A stretch of DNA of 64,000 nucleotides, from the NCBI RefSeq assembly GCF_000423005.1, contig NZ_AUHD01000005.1, positions 1 through 64,000 of the forward strand. Reading direction: 5' to 3'. Source of the DNA: Gelidibacter mesophilus DSM 14095 (lineage in GTDB: Bacteria > Bacteroidota > Bacteroidia > Flavobacteriales > Flavobacteriaceae). The notes under the pieces were generated by a model. That model ran no database searches, was not told the DNA's origin, and worked only from the letters and a program-made list of their open reading frames with translations. A program made the position numbers and the translations under genes. Of this stretch, positions 53,527 through 62,507 are shown piece by piece (position 1 is the first letter of the stretch; each line of letters opens with the position of its first letter).

Positions 53527-54777
53527 TTAAAAATCTAGTAAAGAATTCGCAAATTCCTTCTTTGCTTTATCTTCAAAACCTGCAAAATAATTCTTGGTTA
53601 CATTGAGGTCACTATGATTTAAGGCTTCACTAATAAATTCCATTGATGCTCCTTTTCGAATTGAATTTGTTGCAAATGAGTGTCTTGCCCAATAGAAACT
53701 GCAATCTGAAGATAAATTGTTTGATGTTGCGATTCTTTTAATATGGTCATTTATATAGCGATTGAAATTTTTTATTTTTTTGTATTGGGTTTCGCTGTTT
53801 TCTGATTGCGTTACAATGTTAAATACGAAGCCATCTTTCTTTTTATTGCCATGTTTCTTTATTATACTGCTTGTGAAGTCGGTTAAATAAATTGTGATTT
53901 CTGTTTTTTCTGAAGATTTATCAAAAGTTTTTGCTCTGTAGTAAGTGAATTTATTATTGGCGATATCTGAATATTTAAGTAAGGCGATATCTTTTAAGTT
54001 CATGCCATTGCAAGCATAGCTAAAAAACCAAAAATTCTTCGCCTCTTCTTCCTTGTCATTTGCAGCTTTTGCATTAAACAACGTTTTAAGTTCGAAACTA
54101 TTTAATGCTTTTTTCACCTTTTTGGTACGAGGTATTTTATATTTGTTTTTTCCAAAGGGGTATATATCAATGCTTATGTCATTCTCTTCAATAGCATTGT
54201 TAAAGACCACTCTTAGTGTTCTCGTGTAAATTCCTACCGTAGTATAGCTTTTGCCATTGCCAATCATAAATTTTTCATAGTCCTTTAGCCAATCAACGGT
54301 AATGTCATTGAAGGATAGTTTGTCAATACTGCATTTCTTTTTATCCTCGCTAAAATTTGCTAGAGAGTTAAGGGTGTATCTATAACTTTCTGCTGTGCCA
54401 ATTTTGTCATTACTTATATGTTTATCGATGACTAAATTGAAATGATATTTTATATTATTTTTATCAGTTGATTTGCGAAACAGCTTTGATTCAAATTTAG
54501 AAAAATCAAAAACTGACATTGCTTTGGCTTCATCATTCGCTCTTTTTTCAATAGCCTTTAACTTTAATTCTATTTCTTTGTTCGTGGCTCTTAATTTTTT
54601 ATTTTCTGGATTTAACCAGATGGTTTCAAACTCCTTTTCTGTTAAGTCAATTCCAGTGGTGAAGTATCTTACTTTTTTAACATTTTCATGTTTGTTATAA
54701 ACCCTTAGTTTAACTGAATATTTACCATTTTCTTTAATTCTTCTTGTTTCGTGATAAATTGAAATATTGTAAGTCAT
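53527..54777 (-). CDS. int: tyrosine integrase of the island
   Basis: This 416-residue phage-integrase-type recombinase acts on the tRNA-Arg att sites. It has the arm-binding N-terminus (about 1-90), a SAM-like core-binding domain (about 105-190) and a catalytic domain. Catalytic landmarks are SYACNGMNLKDIALLKYSD (box I, with the first Arg replaced as in IntDOT-like enzymes), YWARHSFATNS (HxxR), LNHSDLNVTKNYFAG (His and Tyr). The frame is open upstream to a GTG at 54813, but this crosses the arm repeat; ATG at 54775-54777 is preferred. It ends 173 bp before attR on the outer side. Confidence 0.92.
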   Translation of the reverse strand: MTYNISIYHETRRIKENGKYSVKLRVYNKHENVKKVRYFTTGIDLTEKEFETIWLNPENKKLRATNKEIELKLKAIEKRANDEAKAMSVFDFSKFESKLFRKSTDKNNIKYHFNLVIDKHISNDKIGTAESYRYTLNSLANFSEDKKKCSIDKLSFNDITVDWLKDYEKFMIGNGKSYTTVGIYTRTLRVVFNNAIEENDISIDIYPFGKNKYKIPRTKKVKKALNSFELKTLFNAKAANDKEEEAKNFWFFSYACNGMNLKDIALLKYSDIANNKFTYYRAKTFDKSSEKTEITIYLTDFTSSIIKKHGNKKKDGFVFNIVTQSENSETQYKKIKNFNRYINDHIKRIATSNNLSSDCSFYWARHSFATNSIRKGASMEFISEALNHSDLNVTKNYFAGFEDKAKKEFANSLLDF

Positions 54778-54806
54778 CCCTTTTTTGTTTAAATCAAAGA
54801 TATAGG

Positions 54807-54830
54807 TATTCACACTATTTTCACACTTTT
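54807..54830 (+). repeat. arm-type repeat, right end
   Basis: TATTCACACTATTTTCACAC and four more bases, one base different from 20438-20461 and in the same orientation. It lies just upstream of the integrase start. From here to attR only repeated GGTAAT/AGGTAAT units are seen. Confidence 0.65.
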
Positions 54831-54949
54831 AATGGTATTAAAGAGTAATGAACAGGTATTGTATTTCTGTGATATTATTGATTTGCCTGTAAATAAAGGG
54901 GTTTTGGAGTATTTAGGTAATATTCAGGTAATGAACAAATACAGGGACT

Positions 54950-54998
54950 CTTGATTACGGCTCAAGAGGTTACTGGTTTGAATCCAGTCGAGGTCACT
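54950..54998 (+). other. attR: right attachment site of the island
   Basis: The exact 49-bp copy of the tRNA-Arg 3' part (20342-20390). It lacks the 5' half of the tRNA, so it is not a functional gene. It marks the right end of the element. Confidence 0.93.
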
Positions 54999-55021
54999 CT
55001 AAGCTATTACAAATAGCAACA

Positions 55022-55053
55022 AAACCGCGCAAATCCTAGGATTTGCGCGGTTT
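55022..55053 (+). terminator. displaced tRNA-Arg terminator
   Basis: A perfect 32-bp palindrome with arms AAACCGCGCAAATCCT, followed by a T-rich stretch. Its place 24 bp behind the tRNA end fragment suggests it was the terminator of tRNA-Arg before the island inserted. Confidence 0.7.
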
Positions 55054-55089
55054 CTTCATTTTTAGGAATTCATATAATTTGATGTTTTA

Positions 55090-55147
55090 TGGTAGCTTAT
55101 GGTAGCTATTAGGCAACTTCGGATTAAAAATGGTAGCTTAGCTACCA
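55090..55147 (+). repeat. TGGTAGCT repeats upstream of the second integrase
   Basis: TGGTAGCT occurs at 55090-55097, 55100-55107 and 55131-55138, and the last runs into the palindrome TGGTAGCTTAGCTACCA (55131-55147). They are candidate arm or Xis sites of a second element. Nothing else is recognised between attR and the integrase start at 55240. Confidence 0.6.
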
Positions 55148-55239
55148 CGATGAAATTCAGCTTAAGGTTGAATTTTGGTTGTTCGGTTAAGTTTGATTCG
55201 ACTTTCGTAGTAATTCAAGTTTAATTTAATACCAAAGTT

Positions 55240-56595
55240 ATGCGTACTTCAAAAACATTCTCCATCCAATTTTGGATGGATACAAAGAAATCCATAAATG
55301 GAGAAGGGCTAATCTATGGCAGGGTTAATGTTGACCAAAAAAGATCAAGTATCAGTCTGAAGCGAAAGTTGGATATTGAGCAATGGGATGAAAAAAACCA
55401 AAAGCATCACGGCAATTCACAAAAAGCTAAAGATTTCAATCGCTATTTAGATTTATCAAGAGCTAAACTTTTTACTTGCTATCAAGAACTTCGTGACAAT
55501 GGAAGTCCCGTGACAAGTAAAGCAATTAAAAATCTTTTTTTAAACGAAGGCTCATTTGGTCATACTCTTAAGGAGCTTATTGATTATCACTCTAAAAAAA
55601 TTGAAAATACTCATGCAGTTGGGTCTATCAGAAATTTCAAGGTTACTGAAGGGTATGTGGAACGATTTCTAAAGAATAAGCACCTCACTGATATTGCTCT
55701 TTCAGTTTTGAACTATGAGTTCTTATGTGATTTTGAGAATTTCCTTAATGCTTATTATCCTAAGGGTCATCCCAAGGCGATGAGCCATAATACAGTTACC
55801 AAACACATTCAGCGCTTAAGAAAGATTGTAACGCTTGCCTATAATCTTGAATGGATTAAAGATGACCCTTTTCGAAGATGGAAATCTTCATTTGATAAGG
55901 TGGATAGAGAATTCCTATCTGATAGTGAGCTTTCAAAACTCGCCACACATCATTTTGAACTTGACCGTTTGGACCGTGTAAGAGATCTTTTTGTTTTCAG
56001 CGGCTATACAGGCATTTCTTATGTGGATATTCGGAATTTGACAAAGAAAAATGTTTGGATTGGCGATGATAAAGGTCATAAATGGATTACAACGTTTAGG
56101 CAAAAAACAAATACTAAAATCAAGATTCCATTGTTATTTCGTGCAGAACAGATTCTACTTAAGTATGAGGCGCATCCAGTGACACAGTTTACGGGTAAGC
56201 TTTTACCATCAATAACCAATGAGAAGGCGAATCTCTATTTGAAAGAAATTGCCAAGGAAGTCGGAATTGAAAAAAATCTAACCTTTCACATGGCACGGCA
56301 TACGTTTGCTACAACAGTGGCATTAAGCAACGGAATGCCAATCGAAACCGTTTCTAAAATATTGGGACATTCAAAAATAACGACAACTCAAATTTATGCT
56401 CGTGTCATGGATCACAAGATAAAATCAGATATGGATGCCGTTCAAGAAAGACTCAATGAAAAGGCGAGAAAAATTGAAGAGGAAAAAGAACTTATGCATT
56501 TACGGGAAAAGATTATTGCGGCTGAAAAGAAAAACTATTCCCATATGAGTAAGGAAGAGCTTCTTAAGAAGTTGAACAATGTGCTTAACGAATAG
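55240..56595 (+). CDS. second tyrosine integrase (outside attR)
   Basis: A 451-residue tyrosine recombinase of the Bacteroidetes type. It has an arm-binding N-terminus (residues 1-95), a SAM-like domain (about 110-205) and a catalytic domain with GYTGISYVDIRNL (first Arg replaced, as in IntDOT-like enzymes), FHMARHTFATTVAL, LGHSKITTTQIYARVMD. A basic C-terminal coiled coil extends past the catalytic Tyr (about 405-451). It lies outside the first island's attR in the opposite orientation, so it belongs to another element abutting the same tRNA site or a remnant of one. Confidence 0.9.
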   Translation: MRTSKTFSIQFWMDTKKSINGEGLIYGRVNVDQKRSSISLKRKLDIEQWDEKNQKHHGNSQKAKDFNRYLDLSRAKLFTCYQELRDNGSPVTSKAIKNLFLNEGSFGHTLKELIDYHSKKIENTHAVGSIRNFKVTEGYVERFLKNKHLTDIALSVLNYEFLCDFENFLNAYYPKGHPKAMSHNTVTKHIQRLRKIVTLAYNLEWIKDDPFRRWKSSFDKVDREFLSDSELSKLATHHFELDRLDRVRDLFVFSGYTGISYVDIRNLTKKNVWIGDDKGHKWITTFRQKTNTKIKIPLLFRAEQILLKYEAHPVTQFTGKLLPSITNEKANLYLKEIAKEVGIEKNLTFHMARHTFATTVALSNGMPIETVSKILGHSKITTTQIYARVMDHKIKSDMDAVQERLNEKARKIEEEKELMHLREKIIAAEKKNYSHMSKEELLKKLNNVLNE

Positions 56596-56647
56596 CTCTA
56601 TTGCGACTAATGGGATTAATAATTATAATCTCAAACCAAAAACTTTA

Positions 56648-56705
56648 TATATGCAATAGCATATATAAACAAGAATTTTATTATTATTATATGCATTTAC
56701 ATATT
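56648..56705. promoter_or_regulatory. operator-like palindromes of the second hipB locus
   Basis: TATATGCAATAGCATATA (56648-56665) and a weaker ATATGCATTTACATAT (about 56689-56704) precede the truncated hipB. They match the operator pair at 20809-20866, showing that regulator and site moved together. Confidence 0.5.
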
Positions 56706-56745
56706 ATTTAGTACTTTTAATTATAATTATACTTAATTACATATA

Positions 56746-56922
56746 ATGGAAGAGCTGTCAGATTTTGTTAAAACACGACGGAAGGAAGTTTATCTCACTC
56801 AAGAAGAGTTTGCAGACAAGGCAGGGGTGGCATTGACCGTAATTCGAAAAATAGAACAGAACATGGATAGGACGGACAAAGTGAACCACTCGCAGCGGAT
56901 GAAAGTGAGCATAGCAAAGTAA
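56746..56922 (+). pseudogene. truncated second hipB-like gene
   Basis: MEELSDFVKTRRKEVYLTQE onwards is nearly identical to the island HipB for the first 39 residues, up to RKIEQN. The frame then runs into the IS21 end at about 56864 and stops at 56922, adding 19 unrelated residues. The rest of hipB, and any toxin genes, are missing on the far side of the IS. Only the helix-turn-helix could be made. Confidence 0.88.
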
Positions 56923-56953
56923 GTGCTCAAAATCGATTCATCTGTGGTTAAAA

Positions 56954-57685
56954 TTAGTGATTATTTTTTAGTTTTTTACGCATGGATTCTCCTTTAATAT
57001 CTATTCTATGAGCTGTGTGCACCAGGCGATCCAAAATAGCATCTGCAATGGTCTGCTCTCCAATAATTTCGTGCCATGCTTCAACCGGTAATTGGGAGGC
57101 GATGATAATACTGTGTTTGCCATGTCTGTCCTCTATAATTTCCATAAAAGAATGCCTGTTGATACTATCCAAAGCTTTAAGTCCAAAGTCATCCAAGATG
57201 AGCAGATCTTGTTTTTCCAGTTTATTGATCTGCTTTAGATAGGAACCATCGGCTTTTGATGTTTTTAGCATGGTAAAGAGTTTATTGGTATTAAAATACA
57301 TCACTTTGTGGCCCAATGAACAAGCTTGATGGCCAATCGCTGATGCCATGTAGCTTTTCCCCGCGCCTGTACTTCCAGTAATGAGTATGTTCTGTTTTTG
57401 TGTTATAAAATCACAACTTGAGAAGCGTTGTATTTGATTTTTATCCAAGCATCTTGAGGCATCATAATCGATAGCTTCCATAACGGCACTGTACCTAAAA
57501 CGTGCCGCTTTTGTTAAGCGCTCTATCTTTCGGTTCTGCCGATCGTCCCATTCACTTTGGATGAGATACGCTACCAGTTCATCATTGGTGTAGGTAATGT
57601 TCTGTGGGGACAAGCTCCCGTCGAAGGCTCTGTACATACCGTATAGCCTCAACTGTTTCATGTGTTCTAATGTTTGTGTGTTCAT
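56954..57685 (-). CDS. istB: IS21 helper ATPase IstB
   Basis: A 243-residue AAA+ ATPase that assists IstA and selects targets. It has Walker A ITGSTGAGKSYMASAIGHQA near 100, Walker B LLILDDFGLKAL near 150 and the sensor region IIIASQLPVEAWHEIIGEQT. Full length and undamaged by eye. It follows istA by 17 bp, the usual arrangement. Confidence 0.94.
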   Translation of the reverse strand: MNTQTLEHMKQLRLYGMYRAFDGSLSPQNITYTNDELVAYLIQSEWDDRQNRKIERLTKAARFRYSAVMEAIDYDASRCLDKNQIQRFSSCDFITQKQNILITGSTGAGKSYMASAIGHQACSLGHKVMYFNTNKLFTMLKTSKADGSYLKQINKLEKQDLLILDDFGLKALDSINRHSFMEIIEDRHGKHSIIIASQLPVEAWHEIIGEQTIADAILDRLVHTAHRIDIKGESMRKKLKNNH

Positions 57686-57702
57686 TGTTTATGGTTTTAA
57701 AT

Positions 57703-59247
57703 TTATTTATAATAATTACTGCCCCTGATATTGTTATGGTTGGGGATTTCTGTTTGCTGTTCGATATCTTCATCTAAAGTGTCCCATCCGTTTTTAAGGA
57801 TACGTTCTATAATGTTATAATTGTGCGCACCATAATCCAGAGCGCGTTTACAGGCATTGTCCAATCGTACATTGCCCACTTTTTTGGTAAGGTGCAATAT
57901 GCCCAGACATGATTTATAGGATTGCTCAGGGTGTTGTTTTTTATCGAGTATTTTAATGATCAGTACTTTGCAGTGGTCTCCTACCTGAGCAGCCCAGGCA
58001 ATAAATTTTTCACTGCTCCATTCACTGACAAAACGATGGTGGGAAGGCATATGCTCCTTTATGGAGGTGTACCCATATTTTTGTTTTGCTCTTGTGTGGA
58101 CTGTAAGTAGTTCTTGCTGATGGTAAACCTCTACAGTACTATCTGAGTAAATAACCTTGACCCGCTTGCCTATATGTTGATAGGGCACGCTATAATAGTG
58201 TTTATCTTTTCCGAAGTAGATATGGCTATTTTTATGGACCGTTGCATTTGCAGAACGTTTGATCTCATAGCGTTTTGATGGGAGTGCTTTGAGTTGGTGT
58301 TTTTCAATCTCTTCAAACAAAGAATAGCGTGAGTATTCCCGTCCTCTAAAAGACATGTTGTTATGCAATTTAAGCTGTTCTAAGATGGCTTTGTTAAGTT
58401 CAGACTTGGTATGGAAGGTCTGGTTGCGCAGTGGTGAAAATACACGGGTATATATAATGCGCACAGCATTTTCAACAATGGCCTTGTCCCTGGGTTTATA
58501 CGCCCTGGTGGGCAATACAGCTGTTTCGTAATACGCTGCAAAGTCGGCAAAGTCTTCATTTACCTTGGGCCCATATCGACTGCTCTTGGTTACGGCAGCC
58601 CTTAAATTATCGGGGACCAAAGCCTCGGGCACGCCACCGTAAAACCAAATTGCATTTTCAACGCAGGCCATAAAATCTTCTTTCTTTTGGCTCTCACAGG
58701 CTTCTACATAGGTGTATTGACTACTGCCCAGAACACAGACAAAGACCTACAGGTCTTGTATTTCTCCTGTATGACGATCTACAATGGAGAGCTTTTTTCC
58801 TGTAAAGTCGATGAAAGGCTTATCGCCAGCTTTATGGGTAAAGTGCATCACGGGAGACACCTCTTTCGCCCATTCCCGATACCAATACCTAAACTGGGAG
58901 ATTTTGTAACCATCTGGATGTTTGGCATAGTATTCTTGCCAGAGCAGCTCTTTTGTAACCCCCGTTTTGCGGAGCTCTTTATCAAAATAGGGGAAGTATG
59001 TTTCTAAGGTCAGTAACTGTGGACTCTTGTCTTTCTGGTCGGTTTTAAAGAGATTATTCAGTTCTTCAAGTGTCATGGCAGACACTTCGTAGTTGGTAAG
59101 CTGATAACGCTTAAAAAAGTCAATATACTTGGTGATCGTATTGCGCGATAGCCCTGTGACCAGGCTTATTTTGCGCTTGCTTATGCCTTCGCTGTAAAGT
59201 TTAAAAATCTGTTTTATTTTTCGCATATCTATTTGTGTGTTTGCCAT
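57703..59247 (-). pseudogene. istA: IS21 transposase IstA interrupted by an amber codon
   Basis: The N-terminal part, starting MANTQIDMRKIKQIFKLYSE with the helix-turn-helix KISLVTGLSRNTITKYI, runs to GEIQDL and a TAG at 58747-58749. The same frame stays open beyond it, reading VFVCVLGSSQYTYVEACESQ and on into the DDE domain (58671-57703). Total length would be about 514 codons, normal for IstA. So one nonsense change splits an otherwise intact gene; the element is probably immobile unless the codon is read through. Confidence 0.88.
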
Positions 59248-59484
59248 AATATCTTTTTCTAAAAAGATATTTAAAGCTGTACAAATAGAATCGATTTTTA
59301 GTGGTTCACTTTCATCCGCTCAAGGTGGTTCACTTTCACCCGCTGTGCTATGCTCAGTTTAATCCGCTGGAGGTGGTATACTATGCCCGTTGTTTGCAGC
59401 TTATGAAGTTGAATAAGATAATGAGCGAAAAATCAGATTAGAGATGATGTGGGGTTTTTAGTTGTTTCGTTGATTGACAATTAA

Positions 59485-59507
59485 TTTTTTTTTTTTTTTT
59501 TTTTTTT
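59485..59507. repeat. 23-base T homopolymer
   Basis: An uninterrupted run of 23 Ts (As on the minus strand) downstream of the MocR-type gene, within the 315-bp gene-free gap 59248-59562. The rest of that gap is the IS21 right end and plain A+T-rich DNA. Confidence 0.85.
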
Positions 59508-59562
59508 CTGTAAACCAATCTGGCGGAAAGATTTTAGTTTTCTTCAAAACTTATGAAAAAAT

Positions 59563-61107
59563 TTAACCAATTTTAAAATTCTCGAACTCTTTATTCATGC
59601 GATCTATAGTGTCTCTTATTACTTTTTTGTTCACAGAAGCATAGCCCAATACTAGACCGTTTTCAGGTTTGTTATTCATGAAGTATTTGCTATATGGATG
59701 TGCAATGATTCCTTTTTTTAATAAAGCTTCAGAGAACTTCTTATCCTTTATTTGCAACGGTAATTTTCCAATAAGATGTAACCCTGAATTGTAAGGACTA
59801 ATTCTAATGTCATTGCTGAATATGTTTTTGAAATAATTTAGAAAGAATGATTTACGATCCATTGACACCTCTAAAACTCTTCTAAGATGTTTGTTTAAAT
59901 AATCTTTTTCAATAAAATTGCTTAGCGTATTTTGGATTGATGGGGAAACAAATCGGGTAGATTGTTCGGTTAATGCCCTAATAGTATCTATAAGATAGTT
60001 TGGCACAATCATATAGCCAATTCGGATGGAGGGATGCAAGAGTTTATTAAAAGTCCCTAAGTAGAACACTCGTTCTTGTTTATCCAGACTGAATAGTGAT
60101 GAAATCGGATTCTCCAAATTGCTAAATTCATGATCATAATCATCTTCTATAATTATTGAACTGTTACTGGATGCCCATTTAAGTAGTTCCATTCGTCGTT
60201 TTAAACTCATCTTAATACCTTTCGGATATTGGTTTGAAGGGGTTGTATATATTAGTTTTGGATTTGTGCATCGTAACCCTGTTATTTCTATTCCTTCCTC
60301 GTCTATTTCAGATAAATGAATGCTAGCTTTTAAATTGTCAAAAAGATTGTAAGCGTAGGGGTATGTCGGATTTTCCATAACTACGTCATCATTTGGGTCA
60401 ATCAATGCACTTCCAATTAAATATAAGGAATGTAAAGATCCAGTGGTAATAACAATTTGGTAGTAACTACAGTTAATACTTCTATATATTTTTAGATAAT
60501 CAGCAATATTTCTCCTTAAGCACTCCAGCCCCAATGCACTTGAGTATGATAACTCAGATGCTCTTACTGTTCTCCAATAGTCATTAGATAACTTTTTCCA
60601 ATGCTGAACCGGAAAAACATCCAACGGCGGAAGTCCCGGCCTAAATGCAACTCCTCTTTTAGCAGTGGATAGAATTTGAAGGTTCTTGTCAAATGATTGC
60701 GCAATCATGGACTTTTTTGGATAACCCCCATTATTGAGATGGCTTTTAAAATTATCTTCAGTATTTTGACTTTTTAGCGAAACAACATAATATCCTGATC
60801 CAGGAATAGCATCCACAAATTTCTCCAATGTCAATAAATTATAAGCTTTAACAACAGTACTTCTAGAGATACCTAAATCTTTTGCCAAAACGCGAGTTGG
60901 AGGTAGTTTTAGGTTTTCTTCTAAGCCTTTTTTAATAATTGCACTTTTTAGTGACTTATATAGGGGTAAGTATATGTTATTGTTAGAATTAGAAACCTTA
61001 AAACCGTAATTCAAAAGAATATTTTTAATGTTGAAATGCAAATTGGTATATGTATTTATTAAAAATTGGTATGTGCAATATATTGTAACCTTAACTACTT
61101 TTAACAT
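59563..61107 (-). CDS. MocR-type regulator (GntR wHTH fused to aminotransferase domain)
   Basis: A protein of up to 514 residues. A winged helix of the GntR type (LKLPPTRVLAKDLGISRSTV near 65-85, then PGSGYYV) is joined to a fold-type I PLP domain with IIIEDDYDHEFSN and the Lys in YLGTFNKLLHPSIRIGYM. MocR proteins use PLP or an amino compound as ligand. The frame is open to 61146, overlapping the divergent gene; ATG at 61107 (MLKVVK) removes the overlap, and the true start may be still further in. It probably regulates the divergent peptidase and SusC genes. Confidence 0.88.
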   Translation of the reverse strand: MLKVVKVTIYCTYQFLINTYTNLHFNIKNILLNYGFKVSNSNNNIYLPLYKSLKSAIIKKGLEENLKLPPTRVLAKDLGISRSTVVKAYNLLTLEKFVDAIPGSGYYVVSLKSQNTEDNFKSHLNNGGYPKKSMIAQSFDKNLQILSTAKRGVAFRPGLPPLDVFPVQHWKKLSNDYWRTVRASELSYSSALGLECLRRNIADYLKIYRSINCSYYQIVITTGSLHSLYLIGSALIDPNDDVVMENPTYPYAYNLFDNLKASIHLSEIDEEGIEITGLRCTNPKLIYTTPSNQYPKGIKMSLKRRMELLKWASSNSSIIIEDDYDHEFSNLENPISSLFSLDKQERVFYLGTFNKLLHPSIRIGYMIVPNYLIDTIRALTEQSTRFVSPSIQNTLSNFIEKDYLNKHLRRVLEVSMDRKSFFLNYFKNIFSNDIRISPYNSGLHLIGKLPLQIKDKKFSEALLKKGIIAHPYSKYFMNNKPENGLVLGYASVNKKVIRDTIDRMNKEFENFKIG

Positions 61108-61134
61108 AGTTAATGAGTTTTTTAACAGAAGTAT

Positions 61135-62382
61135 ATGATAAAACAAATCTTAAGGTACCAATTTTCTAGTCTTTTAATCTTGGCGCTTGTTTTAAGTGGC
61201 TGTTCAGCCATTAAGACTGTTGATTTTGAAAGTCTTGTAGACACGACCTCAAAACCCATTGATTTTCAGATTAAAAAAACGTATAAATTGGAAGACGATG
61301 GGGTTTATGTTAGCAATGAATTTACTGGTGCTCGTTTGAATGGATTTGAAAGAAAAAATGATAGTACTGCGATAGTGATAATAAAGCCAGAGAATTCACC
61401 TATAAATAATAGTGCTTATTACGCTTTTAAAGCTTGGTCAAAAAATGCTCGATCCTTTTATTTTGAATTTAATTATCCAGAATACTACAAGCATAGATAT
61501 ATGCCAAAGATAAAGGAAAATGGTAATTGGAGAGTGCTAGATTCTTCCCGTGTCTACAAAAATGATTCTATTTTTACCATAAAACTTAATTTGACTGATA
61601 CACCAATAACGATTTCAGCGCAGGAAATTCAATCCTCAAATGATGTCAATTTATGGGTCTCCAAGACTATTGAAGGTAAAGATTATGTAAGATTAAAAAG
61701 TTATGGTAAATCAACACTTGGTATAGGTTTACCTGTTTTAGATATTTATAAAGGAGACAAAAAAGGGAAGGACATCGTGGTGCTGCTCACGAGACAGCAC
61801 CCACCTGAAGTAACAGGCTATTACGCCTTTCAGGAATTTTTGAAAACGATTCTTGATGATTCTGATTTGGCTGCTACATTTTTAAATAAATACCGAGTAT
61901 TGGCCTTTCCTATAATGAACCCCGATGGAGTTGATTTAGGACATTGGAGGCATAATGCGAATGGTATTGATACCAATAGGGATTGGTCTAAGTACAACCA
62001 ATCAGAAATTAAACAGGCAGTGCAATTTATAGCGACTGCTTTAAAAAAGGATCATTCTAAAGTTTTATTGGGACTCGATTTTCATTCAACCTATGAAGAT
62101 GTTTTCTATACCAATGATATTAGGAAATCAACGACACTTCCAAATTTCATTGATGATTGGTTTACTGCACTAGAAAGAAATATACCAGATTATAAAGTGA
62201 ATGAAAAATCAAGTAACAGCACTAAGCCAGTATCAAAAGGTTGGTTTTTGTATGGGCATAATGCTGTAGGTATCACTTATGAAATTGGCGATGCTACCCC
62301 AAAAGATAAAATTCAATTAATTGGCAAAGTCTCTGCGGAACAAATGATGAAAATTTTAAATCAAGCTGTAGTAATTAAATGA
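61135..62382 (+). CDS. M14-family zinc carboxypeptidase lipoprotein
   Basis: A 415-residue envelope lipoprotein (lipobox LVLSGCS, Cys near 23). Residues about 200-410 are an M14 zinc peptidase domain: TRQHPPEVTGYYA holds the His and Glu metal ligands, PIMNPDGVDLGHWRHN and NGIDTNRDWS form the substrate pocket, and LDFHSTYEDVFY holds the third ligand. The N-terminal domain (about 30-190) is beta-rich. It probably trims peptides or muropeptides in the periplasm. It is divergent from the MocR gene and followed by a SusC gene. Confidence 0.9.
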   Translation: MIKQILRYQFSSLLILALVLSGCSAIKTVDFESLVDTTSKPIDFQIKKTYKLEDDGVYVSNEFTGARLNGFERKNDSTAIVIIKPENSPINNSAYYAFKAWSKNARSFYFEFNYPEYYKHRYMPKIKENGNWRVLDSSRVYKNDSIFTIKLNLTDTPITISAQEIQSSNDVNLWVSKTIEGKDYVRLKSYGKSTLGIGLPVLDIYKGDKKGKDIVVLLTRQHPPEVTGYYAFQEFLKTILDDSDLAATFLNKYRVLAFPIMNPDGVDLGHWRHNANGIDTNRDWSKYNQSEIKQAVQFIATALKKDHSKVLLGLDFHSTYEDVFYTNDIRKSTTLPNFIDDWFTALERNIPDYKVNEKSSNSTKPVSKGWFLYGHNAVGITYEIGDATPKDKIQLIGKVSAEQMMKILNQAVVIK

Positions 62383-62507
62383 ATCATTTTTCTCATTGCG
62401 TTTTCAATATATTTTAAGAACAGTGGCCAAATGAGTTGTAGTCGTCGTAATCAAGGGTTGTTTCTTCAATAGGTAAGATATAATAATTAATCAACAATCA
62501 AAATAAC

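Larger units (their letters stand above)
20391..54998. mobile_element. 34.6-kb integrative mobilizable element with defence cargo
   Basis: The element is bounded by the attL and attR copies of 49 bp in tRNA-Arg. A tyrosine integrase (53527-54777) lies next to attR, and matching arm-type repeats lie near both ends. It carries MobC, a relaxase, ParA, RHH proteins, a primase and an SF3 helicase, but no type IV secretion genes, so it is classed as mobilizable rather than self-conjugative. Cargo: HipBST-type toxin-antitoxin, an array of single genes with repeats, type I restriction-modification, CBASS and a STAND NTPase. The first 516 bases hold no gene, only a terminator, repeats and the hip operator. 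Confidence 0.9.
56864..59398. mobile_element. IS21-family insertion sequence
   Basis: It contains istB and istA on the minus strand between multiple terminal repeats. The unit AGTGAACCACTCGCAGCGGA (56880-56899) and relatives occur once or twice at the left end, and at least three times, inverted, at the right (59300-59385). Outer ends were set by aligning TGGATAGGACGG (left) with TGCAAACAACGG (right, complement). No target-site duplication is visible, so a deletion may have followed insertion. Confidence 0.85.

Noticed and set aside
54950-54998. A second tRNA-Arg gene
   Set aside because: Only the 3' part is present; the acceptor 5' strand and D arm are missing. It is attR.
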